From contig CAIKMS010000028.1 in NCBI GenBank assembly GCA_903828595.1, positions 104,068 through 168,067 of the forward strand: DNA of 64,000 nucleotides, in the 5' to 3' direction. The notes beneath the pieces were generated by a model, which had not been told where the DNA came from, did no database searches, and worked only from the letters and a program-made list of their open reading frames with translations. How positions within the stretch are numbered: position 1 is the first letter of the stretch; each line of letters starts with the position of its first letter. Position numbers and translations under genes: made by a program. This DNA comes from an uncultured Pseudomonadota bacterium. Lineage in GTDB: Bacteria; Pseudomonadota; Gammaproteobacteria; Steroidobacterales; Steroidobacteraceae. Positions 62,582-64,000 of this stretch are shown piece by piece.

Positions 62582-63322
62582 ATGAGTAGCGAAACTCTGC
62601 ACATTCAGGCAGCAGACGGGCACTGCGCAGCGTACCTGGCAACCCCAAGCACGCCGGGTACCTATCCCGCCGTCATTCTTTATATGGACGCACTGGGCTT
62701 TAGGCCGTGGTTGCAACAAATGGCTGATCGCTTAGCCTCTTCCGGGTACCGCGTTCTAGTACCCGATTTGCTGTACCGCTTGGGTCCTGCCCATGCGTCG
62801 ACGGTCGCCGACATTCTTAAGCCTGAAAATCGACCGCTGCTCATGGAACGTGTTTCGTCTTTGACGCCTGAGCGTACGCTCGAAGATACCGCGTGCTTTT
62901 TAGCCCACCTAGATCAGCAACCCGCTCCGAAAAAGCACAGTAGTATCGGAGTGACCGGCTACTGCATGGGTGGCGCTATGGCCGTGCGAGCTGCAGCAGC
63001 CTTCCCTGACCGCATCGCGGCAGCCGCAAGCTTTCATGGAGGCCGCCTGGTAACAGAAGCTACCGACAGCCCACACCGGTTGCTCAGTCGCGTGCACGCT
63101 GAGCTTTATTTCGGCCATGCCGATCAGGATCCCAGCATGACCCCTGAGCAAATCAGGACTCTGGATGCGGCGCTGGTCTCCTCAGGAAGGCGTTATCAAT
63201 CCGAAATCTATGCCGGCGCTCGACACGGCTTTGTGATGATCGACCATCCTGCCTATGACGCAAAAGCCGAAGCTCAACACTGGAACCGCCTGACTGCCCT
63301 GCTGTCTCGCACGTTAAACTAA
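62582..63322 (+). CDS. Dienelactone hydrolase family protein
   Basis: 246 residues, alpha/beta hydrolase with a cysteine nucleophile: 'GVTGYCMGGAMAVRAAA' (Gly-x-Cys-x-Gly), Asp in 'YFGHADQDPSM' and His in 'YAGARHGFVMID'. No signal peptide, cytoplasmic. No aromatic-ring pathway is around it, so the lactone or ester substrate is unknown. Starts 68 bp after the serine hydrolase, same strand. Confidence 0.9.
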   Translation: MSSETLHIQAADGHCAAYLATPSTPGTYPAVILYMDALGFRPWLQQMADRLASSGYRVLVPDLLYRLGPAHASTVADILKPENRPLLMERVSSLTPERTLEDTACFLAHLDQQPAPKKHSSIGVTGYCMGGAMAVRAAAAFPDRIAAAASFHGGRLVTEATDSPHRLLSRVHAELYFGHADQDPSMTPEQIRTLDAALVSSGRRYQSEIYAGARHGFVMIDHPAYDAKAEAQHWNRLTALLSRTLN

Positions 63323-63352
63323 TTCCACTCGCATCACGCTCAGGATGAATCT

Positions 63353-64000
63353 ATGCATCGTTTGTTCGTCTGTCTGCTGTTATTAAGCTGCCTGCCTAGC
63401 CCGACATTAGCCGCGGACAGTCTGGCTTTAGTAGCGAGTGATTTTTGGCAATGGCGTGCCCGCGAACAGCCGTTCACCAGCGATGATATCCCGCGCATCG
63501 AAAGACCTGATCACTTTGAGGTCGACTGGGCGCCGGCAAGCGTAATTAAGTACCGGCAGACGCTGAGCCAGTTTGAAACGCGCACACAGGCTCTGGAACC
63601 ATCCGCTGACGCACCACTTTCGGAGAAGGTTGATTTTCGCCTCCTTAACTCAGCTTTAGCGCGCGTTCACTGGGAACTGGATATTAAACAGACGCACCGA
63701 CGCGACCCTAATTTCTATGTAGACCAAAGTTTAGGCTCGGTTTTCGAACTGTTATTAGCACCGGCACCTTTTTCCGCAGAACGACAAGAAAGCGTCATTC
63801 AACGATTAAATCGCATTCCAAAAATTTTGCAGGATGCGCGATCAAATCTGACCGATCTGCGCACGCCGTTTATCCGCACAGCCGTTGATAGCCTTGCCAA
63901 TGTTCAAAGCCGCCTTTCGCAAAGCACTAATTCACTACAGGCGTTTTTTTCAAAAGACAGACAGGCGCGGCTGAGTGCCGCTGCGCATTCAGCCGGAGAG
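63353..64000 (+). CDS. DUF885 family protein, N-terminal part (3' truncated by window)
   Basis: Open from ATG 63353 to the window edge (216 codons visible). Signal peptide 'MHRLFVCLLLLSCLPSPTLA' then 'ADSLALVASDFWQWRAREQP', the opening of DUF885 proteins in a form with an 'FxxxRxxxxP' lead. The zinc motif lies beyond the edge. It is a likely paralogue of the lipoprotein at 56 kb and follows the dienelactone hydrolase gene by 30 bp. Confidence 0.8.
   Translation, partial: MHRLFVCLLLLSCLPSPTLAADSLALVASDFWQWRAREQPFTSDDIPRIERPDHFEVDWAPASVIKYRQTLSQFETRTQALEPSADAPLSEKVDFRLLNSALARVHWELDIKQTHRRDPNFYVDQSLGSVFELLLAPAPFSAERQESVIQRLNRIPKILQDARSNLTDLRTPFIRTAVDSLANVQSRLSQSTNSLQAFFSKDRQARLSAAAHSAGE

Noticed and set aside
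1..64000. CRISPR arrays, phage or conjugation genes, insertion sequences
   Set aside because: No regularly spaced repeats, transposase, integrase, capsid or relaxase-like reading frames were seen. Only the tRNA-associated TA remnant hints at past mobility.

Overview
The window reads as a gene-dense chromosomal segment of a free-living, aerobic gammaproteobacterium of moderate-to-high GC content. The case rests on gene content: YaeQ, a SlyD-type isomerase with a His-rich tail, divergent acs / DUF485-actP, a fadIJ-like order of beta-oxidation genes, and many exported hydrolases. A position near Steroidobacter/Nevskia/Xanthomonad-like lineages is a guess from gene content, not a result. I see no phage, plasmid, insertion sequence or CRISPR array. 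The only trace of mobile DNA is a decayed toxin-antitoxin islet beside a tRNA-Arg gene.

Layout. 0-8 kb: end of a MATE exporter, two tandem exported FGE-sulfatase-domain proteins, a DegP/DegQ-like lipoprotein protease divergent from dacB (PBP4), then the acetate permease actP with its DUF485 partner. 8-15 kb: acs, yaeQ, slyD, and an alanine module (alanine dehydrogenase, Lrp/AsnC regulator, alanine racemase). 14.7-25 kb: a conserved small gene, molybdate modBC without modA, MgtC/SapB, DUF2252, a cupin, TetR, DUF1993, a GST and a DHA2 exporter. 24.6-33 kb: a serine beta-lactamase-fold hydrolase, dgcN-dgcA (D-glutamate use), a betaine-homocysteine methyltransferase, an exported amidohydrolase and a TPR-sulfotransferase.

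33-41 kb: a very large propeller/Y_Y_Y/GGDEF sensor cyclase, an M20 peptidase, DUF4184 and an amino-acid permease. 41-44.4 kb: a FixL/FixJ-like two-component system and a stand-alone degenerate receiver. 44.6-52.2 kb, bounded by tRNA-Arg(TCG) and tRNA-Arg(ACG): a subtilase with GY(V/I)WNK tail repeats, a second propeller-GGDEF cyclase, a small exported helical protein, and a frameshifted vapBC-like pair next to a 33-nt copy of part of tRNA-Arg(ACG). 52.5-64 kb: thiolase plus multifunctional beta-oxidation enzyme, then a run of exported peptide and amide hydrolases (DUF885 twice, cyanophycinase, N-acyl-D-amino-acid deacylase, serine hydrolase, dienelactone hydrolase).

How the parts may fit together (inference): the cell scavenges peptides, D-amino acids and amides in the envelope (PBP4, subtilase, DUF885, cyanophycinase, D-aminoacylase-like enzyme, serine hydrolases). 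It then handles the products through alanine racemase/dehydrogenase, DgcN/DgcA and an APC permease. Acetate and fatty acids feed acetyl-CoA through Acs and the beta-oxidation pair. Two large periplasmic-propeller diguanylate cyclases and a probable gas- or redox-sensing FixLJ pair supply regulation.
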